A stretch of 64,000 nucleotides of DNA from SKLM01 sp964514285 (GCA_964514285.1 CAZEQC010000003.1:51799-115798); one strand, 5' to 3'; positions 35,570 to 42,928 are shown, counted from the first letter of the stretch. Notes: generated by a model from the sequence alone, not told the origin. Numbers and translations: made by a program.

Positions 35570-37480
35570 ATGAAGGGACTGATGATTTTCTCGACCAGCG
35601 ACGTGTTCTGCTACCAGAGAACCTTCCCCCAGGGGACTGTGGTGTACATCGGCGAGGAGCAAGGCCGCGAGATCAGGCTCGTCTCGACGCACAAGCTCGA
35701 GGCGGCGCTCGAGCTCGGCTACGACTGCTACGTCACCTCCACGCGCAGCCGCCTCGGTGAGCACGACGAGTGGTGGGTCAAGCTGCTCCGTGACCCGAGG
35801 CGCATCTTCCTGTGCGACCGCGAGCTCACCGATGAGGAGGCCGCGGCCGGGGTCCAGGACTTCGAGGTCGGCATGCACGACCTGATGAAGCACCTCGGCT
35901 TCGAGTGGCCGCTCTCCTCCTACGGCATCCCGAAGTTCTGGACGTCGGCCATGCCCGAGCTCGCTTCGCGATACGGCTTCCGCCTGGCCTCTGACTTCCG
36001 GGGGCGCATCGAGCTGCCCAAGAGGGTCCGCAAGGTCGTCCTGGACCTCAAGATGTGGGCGCACGCGCAGGTCATGCTGGTGGGCGGAGCGGTCGTCGAC
36101 TCTCTCCAGGGGCGCGAGCCGAAGGACTATGATCTCGAGGTCTTCGGCGCCCCGCTCGAGCTCGTCGAGGAGGTCCTCCGGAAGAGGGGCTGGTGTCCGA
36201 AGCCCGTCGGCAAGGCCTTCGGCATCCTGAAGCTCAGCCAGGAGGCCACCGGCGGGATCGAGGTCGACGTGTCTGTGCCGCGCACGGACAACTGCGTGGG
36301 CGTCGGGCACCAGGACTTCGAGGTCATGTTCGACCCCGACATGACGCCGGAGGAGGCCGCGCGCCGGCGGGACTTCACGATCAATTCGCTCCTGTATGAC
36401 ATCAGGGGCCGGAAGATCGTGGACCCCTACGGCGGCGTGGCCGACCTCGAGGCCGGAGTGCTCCGGGCGACCTCGCCCGAGCTCTTCGTGCAGGACCCCG
36501 TCAGGCCCCTCAGGGCCATGCAGCTCGCGGCCCGCAAGGCGCCGAACGTCGACCCCGACACGATGGTCCTCATGCGGGAGATGGCCGTCGACGACGAGGC
36601 GTGGAACTCGCTGGCCAATGAGCGGATCGCCGAGGAGTTCTGCAAGCTCCTCATGAAAGCCGAGAAGCCCAGCGTCGGTCTCGAGGTGCTCCGCCGCTCC
36701 GGCTGGCTCATCCGCTTCCCCGAGCTCAACGCACTGGTCGGGTGCCCGCAGAACCCCGAGCACCACCCCGAGGGCGATGTGTGGACGCACACCTTGTTGG
36801 TTGTCGACGCGATGGCCCAGCTGGTCCGCAGCGGCACCTCCTGGACCGAGGAGCCCACCGAGGGCCTGCGCCGCAAGGTCCTCATGTTCGCCGCGCTCTG
36901 CCATGACTTCGGCAAGCCGGTGTGCCTCCAGGACGACCTCTCCTGCCCCAAGCACGACGTCGAGGGCGAGGAGCTGGTCCGCTCGTTCCTCGGGCACCTC
37001 ACCAAGGAGAAGGCCGTGGTCGAGGGCGTGGTGGCCCTCAGCCGCAGTCACATGCACCCCTTCGGTCTGGTCTCTGGAGGCGCCCGCGATTCCCGCTGGA
37101 ACCGGCTGAAGAAGGACCTCGGCCGCCACGCCTCCCTCGAGGACGCCGGCTACCTCAGCCGCGCGGACTGGATGGGCTCCCGCCCCAGGGGAGTCCGCTT
37201 CGCCAACGGCTCCACCACGGAGACGGGCGGCGGGTACCACGAGATCGCCGAGGAGTGCTGGCGCATGCACCAGGAGTTGGACANNNNNNNNNNNNNNNNN
37301 NNNNNNNNNNNNNNNNNNNNNNNNNNNNNNNNNNNNNNNNNNNNNNNNNNNNNNNNNNNNNNNNNNNNNNNNNNNNNNNNNNNGGGTGCTGACGTGATCG
37401 AGGTCAAGGGGTTCGAGGGACACACCTACGAAGGGTACTACTGGCCCATCGACAACGGACCCCGCAGGGACAAGCGCTGA
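35570..37480 (+). CDS. CCA-adding enzyme/poly(A) polymerase family protein with HD domain and novel N-terminus
   Basis: The ATG at 35570 has AAAGGAGG upstream. A class II nucleotidyltransferase head covers residues about 165-325: VGGAVVDSLQG (171-181), the metal-binding DYD (186-188), VDVSVPRTD (about 232-240), the RRRDFTINSLLYD motif (265-277) and VRPLRAMQLAAR (311-322). An HD domain follows (H407, HD 445-446). These enzymes add CCA to tRNA 3' ends or poly(A). Residues 1-150 are an extra domain not found in the usual enzyme. A 100 N gap interrupts the C-terminal part, so length and frame beyond residue 571 are uncertain. Confidence 0.75.
   Translation: MKGLMIFSTSDVFCYQRTFPQGTVVYIGEEQGREIRLVSTHKLEAALELGYDCYVTSTRSRLGEHDEWWVKLLRDPRRIFLCDRELTDEEAAAGVQDFEVGMHDLMKHLGFEWPLSSYGIPKFWTSAMPELASRYGFRLASDFRGRIELPKRVRKVVLDLKMWAHAQVMLVGGAVVDSLQGREPKDYDLEVFGAPLELVEEVLRKRGWCPKPVGKAFGILKLSQEATGGIEVDVSVPRTDNCVGVGHQDFEVMFDPDMTPEEAARRRDFTINSLLYDIRGRKIVDPYGGVADLEAGVLRATSPELFVQDPVRPLRAMQLAARKAPNVDPDTMVLMREMAVDDEAWNSLANERIAEEFCKLLMKAEKPSVGLEVLRRSGWLIRFPELNALVGCPQNPEHHPEGDVWTHTLLVVDAMAQLVRSGTSWTEEPTEGLRRKVLMFAALCHDFGKPVCLQDDLSCPKHDVEGEELVRSFLGHLTKEKAVVEGVVALSRSHMHPFGLVSGGARDSRWNRLKKDLGRHASLEDAGYLSRADWMGSRPRGVRFANGSTTETGGGYHEIAEECWRMHQELDXXXXXXXXXXXXXXXXXXXXXXXXXXXXXXXXXXGADVIEVKGFEGHTYEGYYWPIDNGPRRDKR
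37284..37383. other. Assembly gap of 100 N inside the CCA-type gene
   Basis: The flanks share no obvious overlap, so real sequence is missing. Inteins and strain variation are the two most likely reasons, as this genome has inteins in other core genes. Confidence 0.9.
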
Positions 37481-37697
37481 CACTCGTCAGGCTCCTGTGG
37501 GCTCCTTCCTTAGCTGATCATCTGATCATTCGACAAATGATCCGAGAGGGGTCTATCTCTCTGGGTCGTCGTGTTGTATCTAGGGGTTCCTATAAACCCC
37601 ACTATAAAAGTAATAGTGTGGGATTTATACTTATAGGAGGTAGTTACAGGAACCCCTAGAGACAACATGACCAGCTAAAAAGACTGCGGACAGGACG
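37481..37697. other. Convergent intergenic region, AT-rich, with nested dyads
   Basis: This 217-base stretch holds no gene. From left to right it has TTAGCTGATCA (37509-37519), short dyads around GATCATTCGACAAATGATC, a GAGAG/CTCTC pair, a 20-base-arm inverted repeat, and a strong minus-strand terminator. It is far more AT-rich than the rest of the window. Confidence 0.7.
37572..37667. repeat. 96-base nested inverted repeat
   Basis: The outer arms 37572-37591 and 37648-37667 pair over 20 bases with one mismatch. Inside, ATAAACCCCACTAT (37592-37605) pairs imperfectly with ATAGTGTGGGATTTAT (37613-37628). A rival pairing, GGGGTT with AACCCC (37582-37600), excludes the outer stem. No target-site duplication was seen, so a mobile element is not supported. 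Confidence 0.7.
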
Positions 37698-37707
37698 TCA
37701 CGCAGTC
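37669..37707 (-). terminator. Intrinsic terminator of the minus operon
   Basis: On the minus strand GACTGCG and CGCAGTC (37682-37707) form a seven-base stem that overlaps the stop codon of the zinc-ribbon gene, followed by TTTTT and then AGCTGGTCA. The tail again matches TTAGCTG(A/G)TCA. Confidence 0.75.
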
Positions 37708-37910
37708 TGATCATCAGAACGACGGACCACCTTCAGCCCCTCATGACCACAGAGGACGCAGCGTCCGTACTTCGACTTCCTGGTCGCTGGGCGGATGACC
37801 TCACCCAGGTTCAGGTTCCCCACGTCCTCCATCACCTGGTCCTTCTTGCATGCGGTGTTCGTGCAACGCAGCAAGTACTCGACCAGGATCGGGTTCGTTC
37901 TCTTCGCCAC
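37698..37910 (-). CDS. Small zinc-ribbon protein
   Basis: This 70-residue protein starts at GTG 37910. Cys residues in CTNTAC (16-21) and CVLCG (51-55) form a likely zinc ribbon. It overlaps the preceding gene by 110 bases in another frame. Function unknown. Confidence 0.5.
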   Translation of the reverse strand: MAKRTNPILVEYLLRCTNTACKKDQVMEDVGNLNLGEVIRPATRKSKYGRCVLCGHEGLKVVRRSDDQTA

Positions 37911-38097
37911 TGCTCAGCACCAGCTTTCCATTCACCAGCCTATCACGGATGACGTCCTTCTGGATGGTGAGCACCAGAGTCATCTGGCGGGCGGTCTTCT
38001 GGAGGATGTGGGTCGCGACCTTGTGGCAGGTGTCGCAGACGGCCACGCCCTCCCAGACCTTGGTGCTGGGCTTGCCGCAGTTCAGGCAGGTCTTCAC
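37801..38097 (-). CDS. Zinc-ribbon protein
   Basis: The start is GTG 38097 behind AAGGAGG. CLNC (4-7) and CDTC (21-24) make a zinc knuckle, and VATHILQKTARQMTLVLTIQ is a helix. The last 35 residues overlap the next gene out of frame and are low complexity. Function unknown. Confidence 0.5.
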   Translation of the reverse strand: MKTCLNCGKPSTKVWEGVAVCDTCHKVATHILQKTARQMTLVLTIQKDVIRDRLVNGKLVLSSGEENEPDPGRVLAALHEHRMQEGPGDGGRGEPEPG

Positions 38098-38675
38098 CTC
38101 GCCTCCTTCTCAGCTTGCTTGACTGGCTCGAACGAGCGTCGGTGCTCGGGGCATGGCCCGAACTTCTTCAGCTGCGCTCGATGGATGAGGGTGGGGTAGC
38201 CCTTGTGCTGCTCGAAGCCGTATGCGGGGTAGGCCGCCGCCAGCCCAGCCATGTACTGGTCTCGGTAGACCTTGGCCAGGACGGAGGCAGCGCTGACGGC
38301 TTGGATGGTGGAGTCGGCTCCCTTGATGGCCTTGTGGTTGCTGGGCACGGGGTGGGGCAGGCGGTCGGTCCCATCGACGATGACCTGGGCCTCTGGGTAG
38401 CGCTCGAGGCACCTCATGGCGCAGGAGACCATGCAGCCCTTGATGCACCTGGCGATGCCGTGCTCGTCGATGAGCTCTGGGCCGGACAGGGCTATCACCC
38501 AGTGGAGGCTCTGCTCGTGGATGGGCTGGATGAGATTGACCCGCTGGTGGGGCTTCAGGTCCTTGGAGTCCGCCACCCCATCGATGACGAGCTCCTTGGG
38601 CAGCACCACGGCAGCGACGACGGTGGGGCCGGCGAGGGGACCCCGGCCCACCTCGTCGATACCGACGATGTTCAT
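38094..38675 (-). CDS. rnhB: Ribonuclease HII
   Basis: The ATG at 38675 has AGAGGAGG upstream. The first residues give the RNase HII signature GIDEVGRGPLAGP with catalytic Asp7 and Glu8. KGADSTIQAVSAASVLAKVYRD and the later KGYPTLIHRAQLKKFGPCPEHRRSF are the other conserved blocks of the family. The enzyme cuts RNA in RNA:DNA hybrids and single ribonucleotides in DNA, for example during primer removal. Length (193 residues) is normal. Adjacent to a predicted helix-turn-helix protein and zinc-ribbon proteins. Confidence 0.85.
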   Translation of the reverse strand: MNIVGIDEVGRGPLAGPTVVAAVVLPKELVIDGVADSKDLKPHQRVNLIQPIHEQSLHWVIALSGPELIDEHGIARCIKGCMVSCAMRCLERYPEAQVIVDGTDRLPHPVPSNHKAIKGADSTIQAVSAASVLAKVYRDQYMAGLAAAYPAYGFEQHKGYPTLIHRAQLKKFGPCPEHRRSFEPVKQAEKEAR

Positions 38676-38890
38676 CGTGACCTCCTCTTCTTGGCGTCTA
38701 CTGGCTCGGTCAGCGCTCTTTCCACAGACCAGCCCTTGTACAACCGACCCTTGAGTGTGCTGCGCTTGATGCCCAGCTCCTCTGCCCAAACACTCATTGG
38801 CTGAGAACGGCCGTCGAAGGTGACCACGGTGCTCCACTCGCGGAAGAGCTCGATGCCGCCGCGGACGATGCGGTGGATCTCATGCCCCAT
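38672..38890 (-). CDS. Small helix-turn-helix-like protein
   Basis: This 72-residue protein has a C-terminal segment SVWAEELGIKRSTLKGRL followed by YKGWSVERALTEPV. That is the short DNA-binding motif also found at the ends of phage homing endonucleases (where it is often followed by 'GWS.e.Al..p'). It could be a stand-alone regulator or a remnant of such an endonuclease. It overlaps the RNase HII start. Confidence 0.5.
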   Translation of the reverse strand: MGHEIHRIVRGGIELFREWSTVVTFDGRSQPMSVWAEELGIKRSTLKGRLYKGWSVERALTEPVDAKKRRSR

Positions 38891-39008
38891 CGACCACCTC
38901 CACCGTGAGCTCGACCTTGAGATGGATGGTGAACTCGTAGGGCTTCCGCTTCGCCCCCTCCATGATCTCGCCCTCCTTCTTCTCGACGCGGGCCTTGATG
39001 TCAGGCAT
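38880..39008 (-). CDS. 42-residue hypothetical protein
   Basis: ATG 39008 opens a frame of 42 residues that overlaps both neighbours by a few bases. The sequence (KRKPYEFTIHLKVELTVEVV) is a clear beta pattern. No family recognised. Confidence 0.4.
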   Translation of the reverse strand: MPDIKARVEKKEGEIMEGAKRKPYEFTIHLKVELTVEVVDGA

Positions 39009-39702
39009 CGGCCTCCTCCTTCAGGTGCTCCTTCTGGCTCGGGATGAACCAGTGCTTGTCGTCCTGGTCCATGTTGTAGGGCCGGTAGTCGTACTCGAGG
39101 TAGTCCTCGGGGCAGTCTGGGTTCCGGCACTCGGGCCCGTCCCCGTCGACGGTGATCCGCCCTCCGCACTCCGGGCACGCGTCGAGCGGCAGCCTCACGC
39201 TGCCCCAGGGATCCTCGCAGACGCTCGTGCTGTAGAGCGCGATGCCCCGAATGCCGGGGATGTCCTCGAGGGCCTTGCGCATGCAGGCGGCGAACCCTCG
39301 GCCGTGGTTGATGGTCCCATCCGGCACGCCCTCGAAGCTGTCGAAGGCCTCGGCAAACGCCTCGATGTCCTCGGGGGCGATGACGGCGTTGTCGAAGGTG
39401 AACATCAAGCAGCGGTAGTCGACCTCGGACAGGTCCGGGTTCTTCTGGAGGTCCCAGACGGGCTGCATGTTCTGCATCAGCGCGCCGCGGGCTTGGAGCT
39501 CGATGTTCCGACGCATCGACTCTGTGCAGGTGTCGAGGTCAATCCTCTGCTCCGCCGCCAGCCTCCTCATCACCTTCTCCCTCACCCCGTACTTCGTCGC
39601 CAGCACGTCCCAGATCACCGGGATGTAGTGGGAGTTGCGGAACTCCTCCAGGCAGACCACGTTCCCGTTCTTGTCGAACGCCTTGAGCTCGCTGTATGAC
39701 AT
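39001..39702 (-). CDS. Hypothetical protein with C-terminal zinc ribbon
   Basis: ATG 39702 is preferred over GTG 39708 because AAAGGAG lies seven bases upstream. The 233-residue product is helical with a C-terminal Cys pair set (CPECGGR near 177, CRNPDCP near 195). No family recognised. It overlaps the preceding gene by about 164 bases in another frame. Confidence 0.5.
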   Translation of the reverse strand: MSYSELKAFDKNGNVVCLEEFRNSHYIPVIWDVLATKYGVREKVMRRLAAEQRIDLDTCTESMRRNIELQARGALMQNMQPVWDLQKNPDLSEVDYRCLMFTFDNAVIAPEDIEAFAEAFDSFEGVPDGTINHGRGFAACMRKALEDIPGIRGIALYSTSVCEDPWGSVRLPLDACPECGGRITVDGDGPECRNPDCPEDYLEYDYRPYNMDQDDKHWFIPSQKEHLKEEADA

Positions 39703-40132
39703 CCTCACTCTCCTTTCCTTCCGGCAGCCGGTCGTGCTTCATCGCGTTGTAGCAGTAGCGGTGGTAGACCTTCCCGTCGAAGTCGACGATGGCTGCCGGG
39801 TTGAACTGTGTGTCCTTGATCTCGATGGAGCCGTCTCTGTGTTGGACGACCTTGCGTAGGAACTGGGGGCCCCGAAACCTGAAGGTGGTCCGGCAGTAGG
39901 AGCACATCCAGACGCGCCGCTTCAGGTGCAGGACCTTGGCGGCGTTCTCCCCAGCGACCGGGGCCCACACGACGTGCTGGCCGTCCTCGGTGGTCCTCAG
40001 CCGCCAGGGCTCGAGCTTGTTCAGCGCCTTTTCGGCGGAGATCTTCGGCGCGTGCTCCTTCTGGTAGTCCTGGTAGTGCTTCGACGCCTTGATCCGCGCC
40101 ATCTGCTTCTTGACGTCGTCCTCTCGTGTCAT
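39539..40132 (-). CDS. Hypothetical protein with CxxC pair
   Basis: The ordered part is residues 1-145, including CSYCRTTFRFRG (77-88) and a YHRYCYNAMKHDRL segment with another Cys and two His. These may bind zinc. Its last 50 residues overlap the next gene out of frame and are low complexity. It overlaps the ThyX stop by four bases (ATGA). Confidence 0.5.
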   Translation of the reverse strand: MTREDDVKKQMARIKASKHYQDYQKEHAPKISAEKALNKLEPWRLRTTEDGQHVVWAPVAGENAAKVLHLKRRVWMCSYCRTTFRFRGPQFLRKVVQHRDGSIEIKDTQFNPAAIVDFDGKVYHRYCYNAMKHDRLPEGKESEDVIQRAQGVRQERERGLPGGVPQLPLHPGDLGRAGDEVRGEGEGDEEAGGGAED

Positions 40133-41460
40133 TCCTTCGTCGGCCTTCCTCTCTTCTTCGGCACCAGGTCGTCAAAGATCACAGGCATCAGCTTCCTGAA
40201 ATCACGCAGGAGAGGCACCATCAACTCCCTCATGCGAGGGTGAGCGAGATGGTGTGCCCTCTGAGAGAAGATGTGGGACCACTCGCGCACGTTGGCCTCG
40301 ATGACGATCTCGGCCTTGACGCCTATGGGGAGGACCTCGCGGGCGATCTCAGCCGGGCACCCGTCGGCCGTCAGGTCGAGGTAGTCGTTCTCGGCCCTGG
40401 CCCAGCTCTCGAGCAGCTTCAGCTTCCAGCGAGCTCGCTTCGCGATGCGGTCGTCGCCCTCAGTGACCCGGAGCGCCAGGGTCTCGGTCGGGTCGCAGAC
40501 GGTGATCTCCGAGCCGAACTTGCTCTTGGCGTAGTTGCAGTTGTGTACAACGACTCCATTGGCTACGAAGTTCCTGTTGGGTTCGCCCATCACAAGGTCG
40601 TAGACCTCTACTGCCGAACCTTCCTCAACTGATACCACCTCATCGAAATGCACGACCTTCAGTGACCNNNNNNNNNNNNNNNNNNNNNNNNNNNNNNNNN
40701 NNNNNNNNNNNNNNNNNNNNNNNNNNNNNNNNNNNNNNNNNNNNNNNNNNNNNNNNNNNNNNNNNNNAGACGCTGTCCAACCGAACTCTTTGGCTACTTG
40801 CTCTGCTGTCTTGCCTAGCGTGTTGTATTGGTGAAATAGCCAATTCTGATTCTGGTACGCTAGCTCGGTTCCATTGACAGCGATACGCTTCCCAAACAAG
40901 TCTCCTGCCTCAAGATACCCGTCCTCAACACGAACCGGGTGGTCGGGCGTCAACGTCAAGGCGTAGCCCAAGCGCGTGGTGATTGTCACCACCGGACGAA
41001 TCCCCACCAGAACAACATCTTGGACCTCGGCATAAACTAGCTCCCCGGTCTCCTCGTCCAACTGGCGAATGCCCATCCTCTTCCACGCCCCATTTGTGGA
41101 CGTGATCTTGTTCTGGTACAACTCCGCAACTGTGTATCTCTGGTGGGGGTTCTTCATGCTCAAGACAGAGCTACCAGCAACACAGTACCTCGTGCTCTCC
41201 TGGGCGAACGAGCACAGCCGGTGGCGGACCAGCTCGTGGGTGAAGCCGCGGTTCGAGACGAACCTCACCGAGGCCGACCCGCCGAACTCGATCATGGCCA
41301 TGTGGCCGCGCTTGAGCAGGTTTCGGACCAGCTTCTCCGCAGACCCGTCGGTGATCTTGTCCTCGGACTTGTAGCAGGTCCGAGCCGCACGCTCGATGCG
41401 CTGAAGGACGTCCCTCGGGTACTCGAGGACCTCGTAGCTCGGGGTGACGATCTGGGTCAT
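40129..41460 (-). CDS. thyX: Flavin-dependent thymidylate synthase, interrupted by an intein
   Basis: The ThyX motif RHRLCSFAQESTRY (79-92) is present, followed directly by the intein and then CNYAKSKFG. ThyX makes dTMP from dUMP with FAD, methylenetetrahydrofolate and NADPH. Without the intein the enzyme is about 228 residues, normal for the family, and the C-terminal half has the expected helices (RARWKLKLLESWARAENDYL, REWSHIFSQRAHHLAHPRMR). Function needs splicing. The gene overlaps the next start by four bases. Confidence 0.9.
   Translation of the reverse strand: MTQIVTPSYEVLEYPRDVLQRIERAARTCYKSEDKITDGSAEKLVRNLLKRGHMAMIEFGGSASVRFVSNRGFTHELVRHRLCSFAQESTRYCVAGSSVLSMKNPHQRYTVAELYQNKITSTNGAWKRMGIRQLDEETGELVYAEVQDVVLVGIRPVVTITTRLGYALTLTPDHPVRVEDGYLEAGDLFGKRIAVNGTELAYQNQNWLFHQYNTLGKTAEQVAKEFGWTASXXXXXXXXXXXXXXXXXXXXXXXXXXXXXXXXXXSLKVVHFDEVVSVEEGSAVEVYDLVMGEPNRNFVANGVVVHNCNYAKSKFGSEITVCDPTETLALRVTEGDDRIAKRARWKLKLLESWARAENDYLDLTADGCPAEIAREVLPIGVKAEIVIEANVREWSHIFSQRAHHLAHPRMRELMVPLLRDFRKLMPVIFDDLVPKKRGRPTKE
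40540..41184 (-). mobile_element. Intein in ThyX
   Basis: It begins with Cys93 (CVAGSSVL), has a block-B-like TPDHPVRV segment, and ends in VVVHN followed by the extein Cys (HN|C). Insertion is at the substrate-binding motif, right after RY. The part before the N gap (WLFHQYNTLGKTAEQVAKEF) looks like the helix-turn-helix of an HNH-type endonuclease, whose core would lie in the missing sequence. Base composition is less GC-rich than the exteins. Confidence 0.85.
40668..40767. other. Assembly gap of 100 N inside the ThyX intein
   Basis: The flanks continue the intein, so the missing part probably holds the endonuclease core. Length unknown. Confidence 0.9.
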
Positions 41461-41909
41461 TCTTCCTCCTCAGGCTCTCCTTCGTGCATCAGCACGACTT
41501 GGGCGACAAGGCTGTTGAGGGTCGTCTCGATCTGGTGGCGGAACAGCCGATCGGCCTCCTCCTTGTTGTTGGCGTAGATGAGGAAGCCGTCCTCCCACGT
41601 CTTGTCGACGAACATCACAGCGAACTCGTACTCGCGGCCGGCCTTGGAGTCGAGCCACTTCTGCACGCTCTTCTTGGGGAAGTCTCCCTGCACCTGACCA
41701 CAGGCCAAGCAGAGGTTCAGGTTCATGTAGTCGGAGCTGCCCCCGACCCTGACCCCCGTGAGCTCATCCGGTGGGACGTAGCCGTTCTGCTTGCGGCCAC
41801 CCGGCCAGGTCACGTGGAACAGGTCGCAGCACTTCCCCTGAAGGAAGGCCACGCAGGTCTCTCCGCACCGCTGGCACGCCTCGCCAGCCTTCACTCTCGG
41901 ATCTTCCAT
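41457..41909 (-). CDS. Zinc-ribbon hypothetical protein
   Basis: The ATG at 41909 follows CCGGAGGAC. CQRCGETC (about 12-19) and CLACG (about 67-71) form a zinc ribbon, and the second half is an alpha/beta unit ending in acidic residues. It is coupled to ThyX by a four-base overlap. Function unknown. Confidence 0.5.
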   Translation of the reverse strand: MEDPRVKAGEACQRCGETCVAFLQGKCCDLFHVTWPGGRKQNGYVPPDELTGVRVGGSSDYMNLNLCLACGQVQGDFPKKSVQKWLDSKAGREYEFAVMFVDKTWEDGFLIYANNKEEADRLFRHQIETTLNSLVAQVVLMHEGEPEEEE

Positions 41910-41929
41910 CTCAGTCCTCCGGTTCCAGA

Positions 41930-41983
41930 TCACGTGCCAGGCTCAGGGTCGGCCGCCTCGCGGATGTGGATGTAGTCTCCCAC
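41930..41983 (-). CDS. Possible 17-residue leader peptide
   Basis: GTG 41983 lies eight bases after an AAAGGAG site and just after a leader stem-loop. It encodes GDYIHIREAADPEPGT with a stop 20 bases before the next gene. It could be a leader peptide or chance. A related VGDW motif starts the gene at 58693. Confidence 0.3.
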   Translation of the reverse strand: MGDYIHIREAADPEPGT

Positions 41984-41996
41984 CTCCCACTCCTTT

Positions 41997-42052
41997 CCAG
42001 CTAGAAGGGTTCCCTTCGCTGGAGCCCTTATACCCATCGCGACCCAGAAATC
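41997..42052 (-). promoter_or_regulatory. Promoter-like element with leader stem-loop, ThyX operon
   Basis: GGGTATAAG (42035-42027) is the -10 box; a -35 match is not clear. The leader hairpin is CCAGC and GCTGG with an inner AAGGG/CCCTT pair (41997-42022). AAAGGAG follows. The operon from here reads to the terminator at 37669. Confidence 0.45.
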
Positions 42053-42102
42053 GCTGCGGACCGCAACAGGGCGGTTTGCGTTTCTTGACTTCGAGGAGGG
42101 GA

Positions 42103-42140
42103 GGGGGCGCCGGGTGAAGAAGGCGACACCCAGCGCCCCC
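42103..42140. promoter_or_regulatory. GC-rich hairpin in front of a broken plus-strand gene
   Basis: GGGGGCGC (42103-42110) pairs with GCGCCCCC (42133-42140), with an inner GGGT/ACCC extension. It ends three bases before a possible GTG start, so it could hide a ribosome site. No U-tract follows on either strand. Confidence 0.5.
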
Positions 42141-42142
42141 AG

Positions 42143-42504
42143 GTGAGAGGCATCTATCGTACCACGCTCCGAGAGGCGAGGACCGACGACGAGGTTGCCG
42201 GCCCCGTCTGGAAGGCCGAGTGCTACAGCCGGAGATCGGAGGCCGTCCTCATCGACCTCAAGGCCGTGAACCGGGAGATCCTCCTCGCGGCCCAGAGGGG
42301 GCCGAGCTCGAGCTCATGGCCCACAAGGCCGCCCTCCGCGCCGAGCTCGCCGGCGCCCCGCCAACTGAGTCAAGGAACGCAACCAGCCGGTTTGCGTTCT
42401 GCCCGCCACCAGCCCCCGTTTCGGGGGCATCTCCTCTTAGCCGTATATGTACAAAAACACAGGTAAAACCTGGGATAAGAATAATGTGGACTCGGGGAAT
42501 GTAG
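42143..42504 (+). pseudogene. Broken small gene, -1 frameshift at a G run
   Basis: The frame from GTG 42143 codes for a protein-like stretch (IYRTTLREARTDDEVAG, then AVLIDLKAVNREILLAAQRG) up to GGGGG at 42297-42301. After one base less, the other frame carries AELELMAHKAALRAELAG. The two halves fit as one helical protein. A ribosome site is lacking and the exact end is unclear, because an intrinsic terminator at 42412 lies inside the frame. The gene may be a decayed or recoded gene. Confidence 0.3.
42374..42440 (+). terminator. Tandem hairpins, intrinsic terminator
   Basis: The first stem pairs GAACGCA with TGCGTTC (42375-42400). The second pairs GCCCCCG (42412-42418) with CGGGGGC (42422-42428), a three-base T loop, and is followed by ATCTCCTCTTAGCC. 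Transcription from the plus side would stop here. Confidence 0.55.
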
Positions 42505-42510
42505 CCCGAG
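42453..42510 (+). promoter_or_regulatory. Phage promoter with leader stem-loop
   Basis: ACAAAAA (42451-42457) is followed 17 bases later by GGGATAAG (42472-42479). The leader has a six-base hairpin CTCGGG (42491-42496)/CCCGAG (42505-42510), then AAAAGGAG ten bases before the ATG at 42525. Confidence 0.65.
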
Positions 42511-42524
42511 AAAAGGAGCCTACA

Positions 42525-42824
42525 ATGATGAATGCCAGCAAGCTGACGAAGACCATCGCCCGCATCGACAACGCCCTCGAGAACGTCAAGGCGTGTTCGC
42601 CGTGGAACCGGCGACGCATCCGCGAACTCGAGGCCAAGCGCGCCCGGCTGATCGAGGCCTTCGACGTCGTCGAGGGGTTCGAGGAGCTCGGCGTGGGGAC
42701 CTGCCCGGCGCGCTCCCGCCGCACGGTCCGCCGCCGCACGGGCCCGTCCTACGTACCGCCGAAGCACCTCGCGGAGGGGTCGATTGTCGACGACATCATC
42801 ACGGCGTGGAACGGCCTCTGGTAA
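42525..42824 (+). CDS. Small helical basic protein
   Basis: ATG 42525 has AAAAGGAG upstream. The 99-residue product has a helical hairpin (KLTKTIARIDNALENVKA, RRRIRELEAKRARLIEAFDV) and an Arg-rich middle. It is on its own plus-strand unit with a promoter and terminator. No family recognised. Confidence 0.6.
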   Translation: MMNASKLTKTIARIDNALENVKACSPWNRRRIRELEAKRARLIEAFDVVEGFEELGVGTCPARSRRTVRRRTGPSYVPPKHLAEGSIVDDIITAWNGLW

Positions 42825-42848
42825 GGAGAACTCGGACTGTCCCAAAGA

Positions 42849-42889
42849 GACGTCATGCGCTTCCCCAGCGCATCGTCTTAGCTATTCAT
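42849..42889 (+). terminator. Intrinsic terminator of the small plus gene
   Basis: GACG plus ATGCGC (42849-42860) pairs with GCGCAT plus CGTC (42868-42877), followed by TTAGCTATTCA. It faces the minus-strand terminator that ends at 42887. Confidence 0.6.
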
Positions 42890-42928
42890 GATCAGCTAAA
42901 ACGAAAGGCGCCTCCGAAGAGACGCCTT
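42887..42928 (-). terminator. Intrinsic terminator with UUCG tetraloop
   Basis: Read on the minus strand AAGGCGTCTC, TTCG, GAGGCGCCTT (42928-42905) is a ten-base stem with a UUCG loop and one G-U pair, followed by TCGTTTTAGCTGATCATG. It ends the minus operon that begins further right. The tail carries the TTAGCTGATCA motif. Confidence 0.8.

Noticed and set aside
35543..37483. 646-residue minus-strand frame opposite the CCA-type enzyme
   Set aside because: The plus-strand frame has complete enzyme motifs in order. The minus frame is a shadow.
37572..37667. Miniature insertion element (inverted-repeat ends)
   Set aside because: No flanking target-site duplication and no related copies elsewhere in the window; the region has terminator-like signals instead.
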